64,000 nucleotides of DNA from Trinickia dinghuensis (GTDB lineage: Bacteria > Pseudomonadota > Gammaproteobacteria > Burkholderiales > Burkholderiaceae). Under the pieces are notes generated by a model, which was not told where the DNA came from, ran no database searches, and was given only the letters and a program-made list of their open reading frames with translations. Below are positions 42,304-51,280 of the stretch, one piece after another. The first letter of the stretch is position 1, and every line of letters starts with the position of its first letter. Made by a program: the position numbers and the translations under genes. The stretch is from positions 186,001-250,000 of the forward strand of contig NZ_QRGA01000006.1 in NCBI RefSeq assembly GCF_003367175.1, read 5' to 3'.

Positions 42304-43389
42304 TTATTGTTGATCCGATTGCGGCGTCGCCAGCAAGCCGGTGTCCTCGATATATCGACGCAAGCCGACGAGCGCGTCCTCGACATGAGGGCGGCTCAGC
42401 TCACAGTCGTTTTCCGACGCGACTTGCTCAGCCTGCCAATGGTTGAATACGCCGGCCGATTCCATGAACGGCACCTTGCGGCCCGCCGTATTGAGCGGAT
42501 ACCAGAGCGCGCGGTCGAGCGGCTTGAGCCAAATGAACGTCGACGACGGCAGCACGCCGAGCTGCCGCGCCTCGATCAACAGCGCCATCAGGAGCGTTCG
42601 CGGATAGCGGTGCTTGCGCAGCCAGCGTTTCGCCTGGTCGGCACCCGCGCAACGCTTGAAGGCATCGTCGGCGAGTTTGAGATTCGGTTTCGATTGCGGA
42701 TTGTCGGCGCTGTAGTTGAGAGCATCGACGAGCGCCTTCGATGCTTCGACTTCCTTGAAGAACACTCTCAGCCCAAAGACCGCGAAAAGCGCGCGCTCGA
42801 CACCGCTTAGTTCTGCGAATGACTCGATCGGCTTGCCGAGCTGCGCTGCGAGCAGCGCTCGGGCCCGATCGGCGTCGAATTTTCCATCGCCGATGAGGCG
42901 ATGCTGGGCGACCCATTCCTCGGGGTGAATCGACGATGCCCATTCGCTCGAGCGATCGTTCGACAAGTCGCGCCGCAGCACCGGTGCAACCGCGGAAAAG
43001 CTTTTGCTCTGCGCCTCGAGCAGCGTCTGAACGCTGTGTACGCGCCGAGCGCGCACGATCGGATGGCGCATCGCGCGCCGGGCGGCCCATCCGGCGAATG
43101 CGATCGGAATGCCGAGGTAGAAGGCCCCGATCTGCCAGGCCAGCACGAAGGCTTCCGGGAACGAGACGACCTTCGAATAGTGAAAATAGACGGCCAAGCG
43201 CTGACGAAGCTCGCTCGCGACGGTCGACCAACTCGATAGGGGCCGCGCCTCGTAGTCGCATAAGGTCATCAGCACGCGGACGATAACGTCGTGCTTCAAC
43301 CGCCAGAGCCCGAACAGCGCACAGCCGAACCCGACGGCGGCGATGAATGCGACGGGCGTCGAACTGCGCTGGCTCACCTGATCCGACAT
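42304..43389 (-). CDS. dotM: type IVB coupling-complex protein DotM/IcmP (TrbA)
   Basis: A 361-aa protein with membrane segments near residues 12-28 and 78-100 and a soluble C-terminal cytosolic domain (FGLRVFFKEVEASKALVDAL, KRWLRKHRYPRTLLMALLIEA) typical of DotM/IcmP/TrbA. DotM pairs with DotL and binds substrate signals. It overlaps the upstream transglycosylase gene by 16 bases and is followed 9 bases later by the DsbC-like gene. Confidence 0.9.
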   Translation of the reverse strand: MSDQVSQRSSTPVAFIAAVGFGCALFGLWRLKHDVIVRVLMTLCDYEARPLSSWSTVASELRQRLAVYFHYSKVVSFPEAFVLAWQIGAFYLGIPIAFAGWAARRAMRHPIVRARRVHSVQTLLEAQSKSFSAVAPVLRRDLSNDRSSEWASSIHPEEWVAQHRLIGDGKFDADRARALLAAQLGKPIESFAELSGVERALFAVFGLRVFFKEVEASKALVDALNYSADNPQSKPNLKLADDAFKRCAGADQAKRWLRKHRYPRTLLMALLIEARQLGVLPSSTFIWLKPLDRALWYPLNTAGRKVPFMESAGVFNHWQAEQVASENDCELSRPHVEDALVGLRRYIEDTGLLATPQSDQQ

Positions 43390-43802
43390 CCGTACTCCTC
43401 GGCGGCACGCGCGACGCGCATCACGTACCGGTCGCGCTCGCCCGGCGTGCGGCTATGGTAGTTGCCCACCCCAGCCCAAAAATTGCCCGTAGCGTTGATC
43501 TCGTAGCGAATGATGTAGGCTGACCCGTTCACCGCCAGACACGCGTTGTCAGCCAACTGGGGCGCGGTGATGCCGAACTTGCGCTGAAAGTAGTCGGCCC
43601 AGACGGTGTTGATCTGCGTAACGCCGTAATCCTTCGTGCCGTTGCTGTTCCCATGCACGAGCCCCGGCCGCAAGGTCCCGCCGGACTCGATCTGATGGAC
43701 GGCTTGAAGAATGCACGACGGAACTTGGTACTTCTGCTCGGCCTGTGCCACGCAGTAGTCGAACGTCTGTTGGGGCATCGGCGGAAACGGCAGATAAGGC
43801 AC
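43374..43802 (-). CDS. lytic transglycosylase of the coupling operon
   Basis: A 142-aa SLT-fold enzyme starting at GTG 43802, one base after the upstream stop; the ATG at 43778 is an alternative. Motifs: catalytic Glu in AVHQIESGGTLRPG, then KDYGVTQINTVWADYF and GVGNYHSRTPGERDRYV. Four Cys residues (YCVAQ, SCILQ, NACLA, YGCRIR) suggest disulfides in the periplasm, though no classical signal is seen. It should open the peptidoglycan for the channel. It is the second transglycosylase of the locus; the first is at 27441. Confidence 0.82.
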   Translation of the reverse strand: MPYLPFPPMPQQTFDYCVAQAEQKYQVPSCILQAVHQIESGGTLRPGLVHGNSNGTKDYGVTQINTVWADYFQRKFGITAPQLADNACLAVNGSAYIIRYEINATGNFWAGVGNYHSRTPGERDRYVMRVARAAEEYGCRIR

Positions 43803-43803
43803 G

Positions 43804-44226
43804 CTACCCCCTCGCTTCGCGCTTGTTGACGGCGGACAGGACGTCGGCAACGCGCTCCGCGCTAAAGAGCACGGCATATTGGCCGGCCTTTCGCACGAGT
43901 TCGATCCGCCCGCTCGCCTCCGGCAGCGTGTCGATGTGATGCGGCCATTTGAGTTCGATGGCGACGGCGACCGGAATCGTCAAGCTAAACGGCACCGCCC
44001 CGAAAAAGACGTTCAAATCCTCGTCGCAGTTCTCGAGTTGATCTCGGTTCATTCCGCGAACGAGCGCTGCCACGTGTGCCGCCGCCTGTTCGAGACTCGC
44101 GCCGTCCCACCCCGGCACGGGTGCCCCGGCGTGCGCCTGGTCGATCCGGCGCGCGACGAGGCCGCCGAGCGGCGACGTCAGCAAGTCGATCAATTCAGTC
44201 CTCGGCGCACCAAGTCCACGGGCCAT
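43804..44226 (-). CDS. hypothetical protein heading the dotM-dotL operon
   Basis: A 140-aa soluble protein beginning MARGLGAPRTELIDLLTSPLG, without signal peptide or clear membrane helix and without recognised motif. It is first in the operon with a transglycosylase, dotM, the DsbC-like gene, dotL and the M15 peptidase, and its start lies 29 bases from the shared CGTAT-N10-ATACG site at 44256. A cytosolic accessory role is plausible only from context. Confidence 0.6.
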   Translation of the reverse strand: MARGLGAPRTELIDLLTSPLGGLVARRIDQAHAGAPVPGWDGASLEQAAAHVAALVRGMNRDQLENCDEDLNVFFGAVPFSLTIPVAVAIELKWPHHIDTLPEASGRIELVRKAGQYAVLFSAERVADVLSAVNKREARG

Positions 44227-44255
44227 CTTGTGTTACGATCCATCAATCATTTTTA

Positions 44256-44275
44256 CGTATGCTACATTTTATACG
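44256..44275. promoter_or_regulatory. CGTAT-N10-ATACG inverted repeat between divergent units at the right end of the locus
   Basis: Perfect arms at 44256-44260 and 44271-44275. It serves the minus-strand dotM-dotL operon (start 44226) and the plus-strand gene at 44336. The flank TTTATACGGAATTT is identical to that of the site at 13807-13826. Confidence 0.6.
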
Positions 44276-44335
44276 GAATTTGTGTCAAACCCAGATTCCG
44301 GCGTGAACCGCCGATTCGCTGAGGAGATCATGGAG

Positions 44336-44623
44336 ATGGCCGATCGCGGCAACAAGCAGCGCGAGAAAACGTCGCATCGTCCGGGCAGCGCTGCCCGGGC
44401 GGACGTATTGGAAACGACGGCCGAGCTAGCCTCCGATGCGCTCGCGGCGGCATCCGAGCCGTCGCACGCGGCGCCGATGGGGGGCATCGAATTGCTCCTC
44501 GAAATCGCGAAACTCGCCGATCAGGTGCTTTCATCCGGCCCACCTACCGAGAAGCACCATCACGCGGAGCCTGTCGATCCGCGGCGCTGCGTCGATCCGC
44601 GCAAACGCATCTTGCCGCGCTAG
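44336..44623 (+). CDS. hypothetical small protein at the right end of the T4SS locus
   Basis: A 95-aa hydrophilic protein beginning MADRGNKQREKTSHRPGSAA, with a helical middle (GGIELLLEIAKLADQVLSS) and a His/Pro/Arg-rich tail. The ATG at 44336 is chosen for the GAGGAG ribosome binding site at 44321-44326; ATG 44330 and GTG 44303 are in frame. It is divergent from the dotM-dotL operon and shares its CGTAT-N10-ATACG site, so it is likely part of the same regulon. No family was recognised. Confidence 0.5.
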   Translation: MADRGNKQREKTSHRPGSAARADVLETTAELASDALAAASEPSHAAPMGGIELLLEIAKLADQVLSSGPPTEKHHHAEPVDPRRCVDPRKRILPR

Positions 44624-44831
44624 GCCGATCAACTCGAGCAAAGGGCGTCAATCTACGAGATTCGAAGCTTGATAACCGCACGAGGCTTCCTCACAATCGC
44701 GAGGTCGAGCGGGGACCGTGCGCGCGCAGCGCATGGACTTTGATCCTTCCGCATCGATGTCATGGCAGTGTCACGCAGGGTCTTCGCAATCGAAACGGCG
44801 CAACGCGCGCCACGCCAAGCAAGGAGACGCG

Positions 44832-46952
44832 ATGAAAGCCATTCCTCTTGCAGCTCGAAGTGCAGCCTTACTGACCAGCGCCGCGATCGCCGGCGCGTTT
44901 CTCTTCTCGCCCGCCCACGCCGACGACAATCAAAACACGCAATCGAGCACGAACCGGTTGCCGTCGTTCGTCGTCGCTGGCAGCCTTCGAACCACGACGT
45001 ATGACGGAGTCAGCGACGATCTGTTGACGGGCGGCCTCGGCAAGACCGGGCTCGAAGGCGCGGCGCCCGCGATTGCGAATCCGGCAAGCCCGACCGCCGC
45101 AGAATTGCGCCGTCTCGCGATTTGGTCGAACTATCGCGCGCTCGTCGATATCACACCGAACGGCGGGTACGGCCGCTTCTGGGGGCCCAACGTCGATTTG
45201 AACGGAAACGACACGCTCGGCGAGGGTAAGATCCCAGGCACCGAATACCTCGCCTATGCGGACAACGGCAGCGGCAAACAAAACGTCACGCTGATGGTGC
45301 AAGTGCCCGCGCACTTCGATCCGGCGAATCCATGCATCGTCACGGCAACGTCGTCGGGATCGCGCGGCGTCTACGGCGCCGTGTCGGCGGCCGGCGAATG
45401 GGGGCTGAAGCGCGGCTGCGCCGTCGCCTACAACGACAAAGGCACCGGCAACGGCGCGCAAGAACTGATGACGGGCACCGTCACGCTGATGGACGGGCGC
45501 TTGGCAAGCGCGGCCGGCGCCGGGCACGACAGCCTCTTCACCGTCAATGCAAGCAGCGGCGACATCGCCCGCTACAACGCGGCGTTCCCTTATCGCTACG
45601 CGTTCAAGCACGCCCATTCGCAACAGAACCCCGAGCAGGACTGGGGCAAGGACACGCTCGAGGCCGTCCAGTTCGCCTATTGGGTGCTGAACCATCAATT
45701 CGGCACGGTCACGGCAGGCTCGCCTCATCGCGTCCGCTATGAACCGGGCAGCATCACGACGATCGCCGCTTCCGTCAGCAACGGCGGCGGCGCCTCGCTC
45801 GAAGCAGCCGAACAGGACACGCGCGGATGGATCACGGCCGTCGTCGTCGGCGAGCCGCAGGTGAACGTGCGCATGCCGCGTCGCGCCCGCGTGCTCGAAG
45901 GCGGGCAGCCGATCGAGGAAGCCGGCAAGCCGCTCGCCGATTACATGACCCTGGCCAACTTGCTGCAGCCGTGTGCCGCACTCGCGCCGGCCGCGGCGGG
46001 AGCGCCCTACCTGACGGCGCTTCCCGTCGCTCAAACGACGTCGATCCGGCAAGCGCGTTGCGCGTCGCTGGCGGCCGCCGGATACGTGAAGGGCACGGAT
46101 CTGCAGAGCCAAGCGAACGATGCGCTCGCGCAATTGCATGCCGCCGGCTACGAGACCGATTCCGATCTACTGCAAGCGCCGATGTGGGATTCGCAAGCGG
46201 TACCGGCCGTCGCGGTCACCTATGCGAACGCCTACACGCGTTCGAGCGTACTCGACAATCTGTGCGGCTTCAGCTTCGGCCCGACGAACGAAGCGTCCGG
46301 TGCGGCCGGCGTGCCGCCGACCGTGCCGCCGATGCCGACTGTGTTCGGGCTCGGCAACGGTGTTCCGCCCACCAACGGCATCAACCTCGTCTATGACAAC
46401 GGCCCGAACGGTGCCGCGGATCACCGGTTCGCCACGCCCGATGCGAGCTTCGCAGGCGCTGTGTGCATGCGGCGCTTATGGACGCAGCGCGATCCGCGCA
46501 TGATGGAAAGCGTGCGGGCCATCCGCGTCGAAGCCGATCTGCACGGCAAGCCGGCCATTCTCGTGCAAGGCCGCAGCGATGCCCTGGTGCCGATCAATCA
46601 TGCGTCGCGCGCTTACCTCGCGGCGAACAGCGCGAGGGAAGGCGCAAACAGCGAGGTGTCGCTTTATGAAGTGATGAACGGCCAGCACTTCGATGCATTT
46701 CTGCCCTTTCCTGGATTCGATACCCGCTTCATCCCCGTGCACTACTACTATCTGCAGGCACTCAATCTGATGTGGGATCACCTGAAGGAAGGCACCCCGC
46801 TGCCGCCTTCGCAAGTCATCCGGACCGTTCCGCGCGGCGGTACGCCAGGTGCCGCACCCGCACTCACCACAGCGAATCTGCCGGCCATCGCGCTGAATCC
46901 GGGCAGCAATGCGATCGAAGTCAGCCGAGGCGTCGTGAACGTGCCGCACTAG
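44832..46952 (+). CDS. D-(-)-3-hydroxybutyrate oligomer hydrolase
   Basis: A 706-aa exported hydrolase of the 3HB-oligomer hydrolase family, which splits soluble oligomers of 3-hydroxybutyrate released from polyhydroxybutyrate. It has a Sec signal (to about residue 32, ending SPAHA), and family blocks such as NGGYGRFWGPNVDLNGNDTL and the probable nucleophile region TSSGSRGVYGAV. A late DALVPINHAS and a NGQHFDAF stretch are candidate Asp and His triad regions. The ATG at 44832 has an AAGGAG site 6 bases upstream. It is typical of Burkholderiales that store PHB and marks the return to ordinary chromosome. Confidence 0.88.
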   Translation: MKAIPLAARSAALLTSAAIAGAFLFSPAHADDNQNTQSSTNRLPSFVVAGSLRTTTYDGVSDDLLTGGLGKTGLEGAAPAIANPASPTAAELRRLAIWSNYRALVDITPNGGYGRFWGPNVDLNGNDTLGEGKIPGTEYLAYADNGSGKQNVTLMVQVPAHFDPANPCIVTATSSGSRGVYGAVSAAGEWGLKRGCAVAYNDKGTGNGAQELMTGTVTLMDGRLASAAGAGHDSLFTVNASSGDIARYNAAFPYRYAFKHAHSQQNPEQDWGKDTLEAVQFAYWVLNHQFGTVTAGSPHRVRYEPGSITTIAASVSNGGGASLEAAEQDTRGWITAVVVGEPQVNVRMPRRARVLEGGQPIEEAGKPLADYMTLANLLQPCAALAPAAAGAPYLTALPVAQTTSIRQARCASLAAAGYVKGTDLQSQANDALAQLHAAGYETDSDLLQAPMWDSQAVPAVAVTYANAYTRSSVLDNLCGFSFGPTNEASGAAGVPPTVPPMPTVFGLGNGVPPTNGINLVYDNGPNGAADHRFATPDASFAGAVCMRRLWTQRDPRMMESVRAIRVEADLHGKPAILVQGRSDALVPINHASRAYLAANSAREGANSEVSLYEVMNGQHFDAFLPFPGFDTRFIPVHYYYLQALNLMWDHLKEGTPLPPSQVIRTVPRGGTPGAAPALTTANLPAIALNPGSNAIEVSRGVVNVPH

Positions 46953-47020
46953 GCCATGGCCCGGACCTCCGGTTCACGCCGCGGTGTCCGGCCGACTCAT
47001 CAGGGAAGATCGTCTCGATC

Positions 47021-47046
47021 GCATGGGCCGATGCACCGGCCCATGC
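47021..47046. terminator. 10-bp perfect hairpin between convergent genes
   Basis: GCATGGGCCG (47021-47030) and CGGCCCATGC (47037-47046) form a perfect 10-bp stem with a 6-base loop between the convergent hydrolase and cysteine-cluster genes. No T tract follows on either strand. Probably a bidirectional transcript end. Confidence 0.5.
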
Positions 47047-47077
47047 TGCGTCATACGCCGGCTCCCTCCTTCCCTCT

Positions 47078-47881
47078 TCAAGCAGTAGGATCGGAGAGCC
47101 CCAAGTACTCGAACGAAGCATGCGCGTGATCGCCCGCGAGTTCGCTCACGGCACCGACAGCAGCAAGCGCATCGACACTTGCTCGCCGATTCGAGACCAA
47201 CCGCCATTCGCCGGAAGCCCCGGATGGCCTAGCCGATGGGCCATCTTTCGACGCCTGTGCTCGCACGCTCCGCAGCGCTTCGAGCAAAACGCCGCCGTTC
47301 GGCGAATGGACAGCGAAGCCCTCGTTCGCGATCGCGGCTCGGTCGATGCCCAGCACTCGACACAGTTCGGCCTTGACCGGCGCCTCATTTGCATCGGCCT
47401 CGCGCGAACGTTCGATCAATTCGACTGTGCGCGCATCGACCAAACGTCCGCCTCGAAAGAGCGCCGGCGAACCCGTTGCCCAGGCATCGGGGGGACACAG
47501 CTTGTTCCGCGAATCGAACTCGACGAAAGGATTGATTTCCGCGGGATAGATGCGGCAGACGAGCGGCCGCTCTTCGTAAATGCCGCACCGATTGTCCGGT
47601 TGCAGGTTTGGGCAAGGCCCCGTGAACGTGGCCGCCAGAATGACGACGACCCGCACCGGCAAATCGCCGCTCCTGCCCGCGAACGACCGGCGAAGCTTAT
47701 GCGCGGCCCACAAGTTCTCAGGAGGCGGGTCTGCAAGCCAAGGCACCGCCTCGCATAAAAGCTGAACGGATCCCCCTCGCGAGAGCCAATCGACCGCCTC
47801 GTCCACGGTGAGCGGCAGCCGCAGATCGCGGCAACACTTCGAGCAAATCGTACACGCGAAATCGACATCCGCTTCGTTCAT
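47078..47881 (-). CDS. YkgJ-type cysteine-cluster protein
   Basis: A 267-aa soluble protein with the Cys pattern of the YkgJ (putative zinc- or iron-chelating) family: CTICSKCCRDL near the N-terminus, then CPNLQPDNRCGIYEERPLVC and IYPAEINP. The metal-binding motif is clear; the biological role of the family is poorly defined. The C-terminal 100 residues are less conserved. It is convergent with the PHB-oligomer hydrolase and divergent from the SYLF lipoprotein. Confidence 0.82.
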   Translation of the reverse strand: MNEADVDFACTICSKCCRDLRLPLTVDEAVDWLSRGGSVQLLCEAVPWLADPPPENLWAAHKLRRSFAGRSGDLPVRVVVILAATFTGPCPNLQPDNRCGIYEERPLVCRIYPAEINPFVEFDSRNKLCPPDAWATGSPALFRGGRLVDARTVELIERSREADANEAPVKAELCRVLGIDRAAIANEGFAVHSPNGGVLLEALRSVRAQASKDGPSARPSGASGEWRLVSNRRASVDALAAVGAVSELAGDHAHASFEYLGLSDPTA

Positions 47882-48022
47882 AGTGAACTCAACTCCGATC
47901 CTTGAATGGCCTCGCCCGGAACTACTGGACCGTCAAGATTGTCTGCAGTAGATCACAGCACTCGCCGCATGCCCGCTGTCCGCGCGTGCCGTGACCGCAT
48001 TGTTCGCTTGTCAGGAGACGCT

Positions 48023-48613
48023 ATGCAACGCCGTCGATTCATCGCAATGACCGGGGCCGTACTCGCATCGAGCGGCCTCTCGCTGACCGGATGCACGACC
48101 ACGCCCCTTTCCACGTCAGGTACGCCGGACGCGAATGCCGGACGGCGCGCGACGATCGACGCCGATGTCGAGGCCACGCTGACGCGGCTCTACTCGACCG
48201 TGCACGGCTCGCGCGAACTCGTTGGAAGCGCCCGCGGCGTGCTCGTGTTTCCGTCGGTCATCGCGGCCGGTTTCTGGTTCGGCGCGCAGTACGGCAAGGG
48301 GGCCTTGCGCATCGGCCAGCAAACGAACGGCTATTACAGCATCACGGGCGGCTCGTTCGGCCTGCAGATCGGCGCGCAATCGAAAGCGATCGTCATGCTG
48401 TTCATGACGCAAGAAGCACTGGATCAATTCACGAGCAGCCAAGGCTGGGCCGCCGGCGTCGATGCGACGGTCGCCGTCGTGAACATCGGTGCGAACGGCA
48501 ACGTCGATACGTCGACGGCGACGAAGCCCGTCGAAGCATTCGTCCTCACGAACGCCGGCTTGATGGCAGGCGTGTCGCTCGAAGGGACGAAGATCTCCCG
48601 GCTGATTATTTGA
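48023..48613 (+). CDS. SYLF/Ysc84-domain lipoprotein
   Basis: A 196-aa lipoprotein with a twin-Arg-like start (QRRRFIAMTG) and lipobox LTGC (Cys24). The mature part is a SYLF domain: ARGVLVFPSVIAAGFWFGAQ, then GGSFGLQIGAQSKAIVMLFM. Bacterial SYLF proteins bind lipids or anionic surfaces and are often periplasmic. An AGGAG site at 48013-48017 fits the ATG at 48023. Its 3' end overlaps the convergent aroG by 8 bases. Confidence 0.85.
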   Translation: MQRRRFIAMTGAVLASSGLSLTGCTTTPLSTSGTPDANAGRRATIDADVEATLTRLYSTVHGSRELVGSARGVLVFPSVIAAGFWFGAQYGKGALRIGQQTNGYYSITGGSFGLQIGAQSKAIVMLFMTQEALDQFTSSQGWAAGVDATVAVVNIGANGNVDTSTATKPVEAFVLTNAGLMAGVSLEGTKISRLII

Positions 48614-49733
48614 CGCGCGCCGCGCGCCGGCGCCGAACCGCTTGCGCGAGCGTATCGAGCACGGGCTCCGTCTGAGCCCAGCTCAAGCAGGCATCGGTAA
48701 TCGACACGCCGTAGCGCAGCGCCACGCCGGGCTTCAAGTCCTGCCGCCCGGCTTCGAGGTGGCTTTCGACCATGACGCCCACGACGCGCTGCTCGCCTTG
48801 TTCCAATTGCGCGGCGATGTCGTTCGCGACGTCGATCTGCCGTTCGTGTGATTTGCCTGAATTGGCGTGCGAGCAATCGATCATCACTTGCTCGCGCAGC
48901 CCGGCCGCTCTGAGCACGGCGCAGCATTCCTCGACGCTCGCCGTGTCGTAGTTGGGGCCGCTCTTGCCGCCGCGCAGGATCACATGCGCATCCTGGTTGC
49001 CGCGCGTTTCGAAGATCGCGGCCATGCCCATCTTCGTCATGCCCATGAACGCGTGGTTGGCCCGGGCGGCCACGATCGCGTCGGCCGCGATCTGCACGCG
49101 GCCGTCCGTCCCGTTCTTGAAGCCGATCGGGCAGCTCAACCCCGAAGCGAGCTGACGGTGGCTCTGGCTCTCCGTCGTGCGCGCGCCGATCGCCCCCCAC
49201 GCGATGAGATCGGCGATGTACTGCGGGCCCAGCAAGTCGAGAAACTCCGTCGCGGCCGGCAAGCCCATGCCGTTGACGTCGAGCAGCAAGCGCCGCGCGG
49301 CCCGCAGCCCCTCGTTGATTCTGAAGCTGCCGTCCAAACGCGGATCGTTGATGTAGCCTTTCCACCCCACCGTCGTGCGCGGCTTTTCGAAGTAGACGCG
49401 CATGACGATCAGCAAGTCCTCGCGCAGTTCTTCGGCAACGGCCCTAAGGCGCCGCGCGTAGTCGAGCGCTTGGTCGTGATCGTGGATCGAGCATGGGCCG
49501 ACCACGGCCACGAGCCGGTCGTTGCGGCCATGCAAGATATCGCCGATCTCGATCCGCGTGCGCTCCACCAGCGTTTGGACGTCCGGCGGAACCGGCATCT
49601 CGTCCTGCAGCAGTGCCGGCGAGATCAGCGGACGCACGGCGCCGATGCGCACGTCGTCGATGCGCGTCGTGTCTTGCGTCGCATCCGCCACGCCGACTTC
49701 CCGGTCCTGGGAAGGGTTATCGATACTTCTCAT
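48606..49733 (-). CDS. aroG: 3-deoxy-7-phosphoheptulonate (DAHP) synthase, class I
   Basis: A 375-aa DAHP synthase of the AroF/G/H type, joining phosphoenolpyruvate and erythrose 4-phosphate in the first step of aromatic amino-acid synthesis. Signatures: VAVVGPCSIHDHDQALDYA, MRVYFEKPRTTVGWKGYIND, GARTTESQSHRQLASGLS, GFKNGTDG and DCSHANSGKS. The N-terminal extension is the regulatory arm found in feedback-controlled enzymes. Paralogue identity (Phe, Tyr or Trp sensitive) was not resolved. It is followed upstream on the same strand by argG. Confidence 0.93.
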   Translation of the reverse strand: MRSIDNPSQDREVGVADATQDTTRIDDVRIGAVRPLISPALLQDEMPVPPDVQTLVERTRIEIGDILHGRNDRLVAVVGPCSIHDHDQALDYARRLRAVAEELREDLLIVMRVYFEKPRTTVGWKGYINDPRLDGSFRINEGLRAARRLLLDVNGMGLPAATEFLDLLGPQYIADLIAWGAIGARTTESQSHRQLASGLSCPIGFKNGTDGRVQIAADAIVAARANHAFMGMTKMGMAAIFETRGNQDAHVILRGGKSGPNYDTASVEECCAVLRAAGLREQVMIDCSHANSGKSHERQIDVANDIAAQLEQGEQRVVGVMVESHLEAGRQDLKPGVALRYGVSITDACLSWAQTEPVLDTLAQAVRRRRAARVK

Positions 49734-49763
49734 TGCCGTCGCTCCAAGCCGGGGGTACGAAGC

Positions 49764-51110
<1,347 letters not shown>

Positions 51111-51280
51111 TCAATCGAGGATGGAGGGTAATTCGAGCCAACCGGCCGTCCGGCGCTCGCGCCTCGCATCCGCGCCCGGATGGGGCGCAGGCGACGCGCA
51201 AAACGCTATTGTAGCCGGTGCGCGGGGCGCCGCCGGATTCGGCCCCTCGCGCGCGGCGAGGCGGATTCCCGCGCGCGGGT

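Noticed and set aside
44624-44831. Possible tRNA or attachment site at the right boundary of the T4SS locus
   Set aside because: No cloverleaf or direct repeat matching the left boundary could be found; the stretch holds only the leader of the hydrolase gene.
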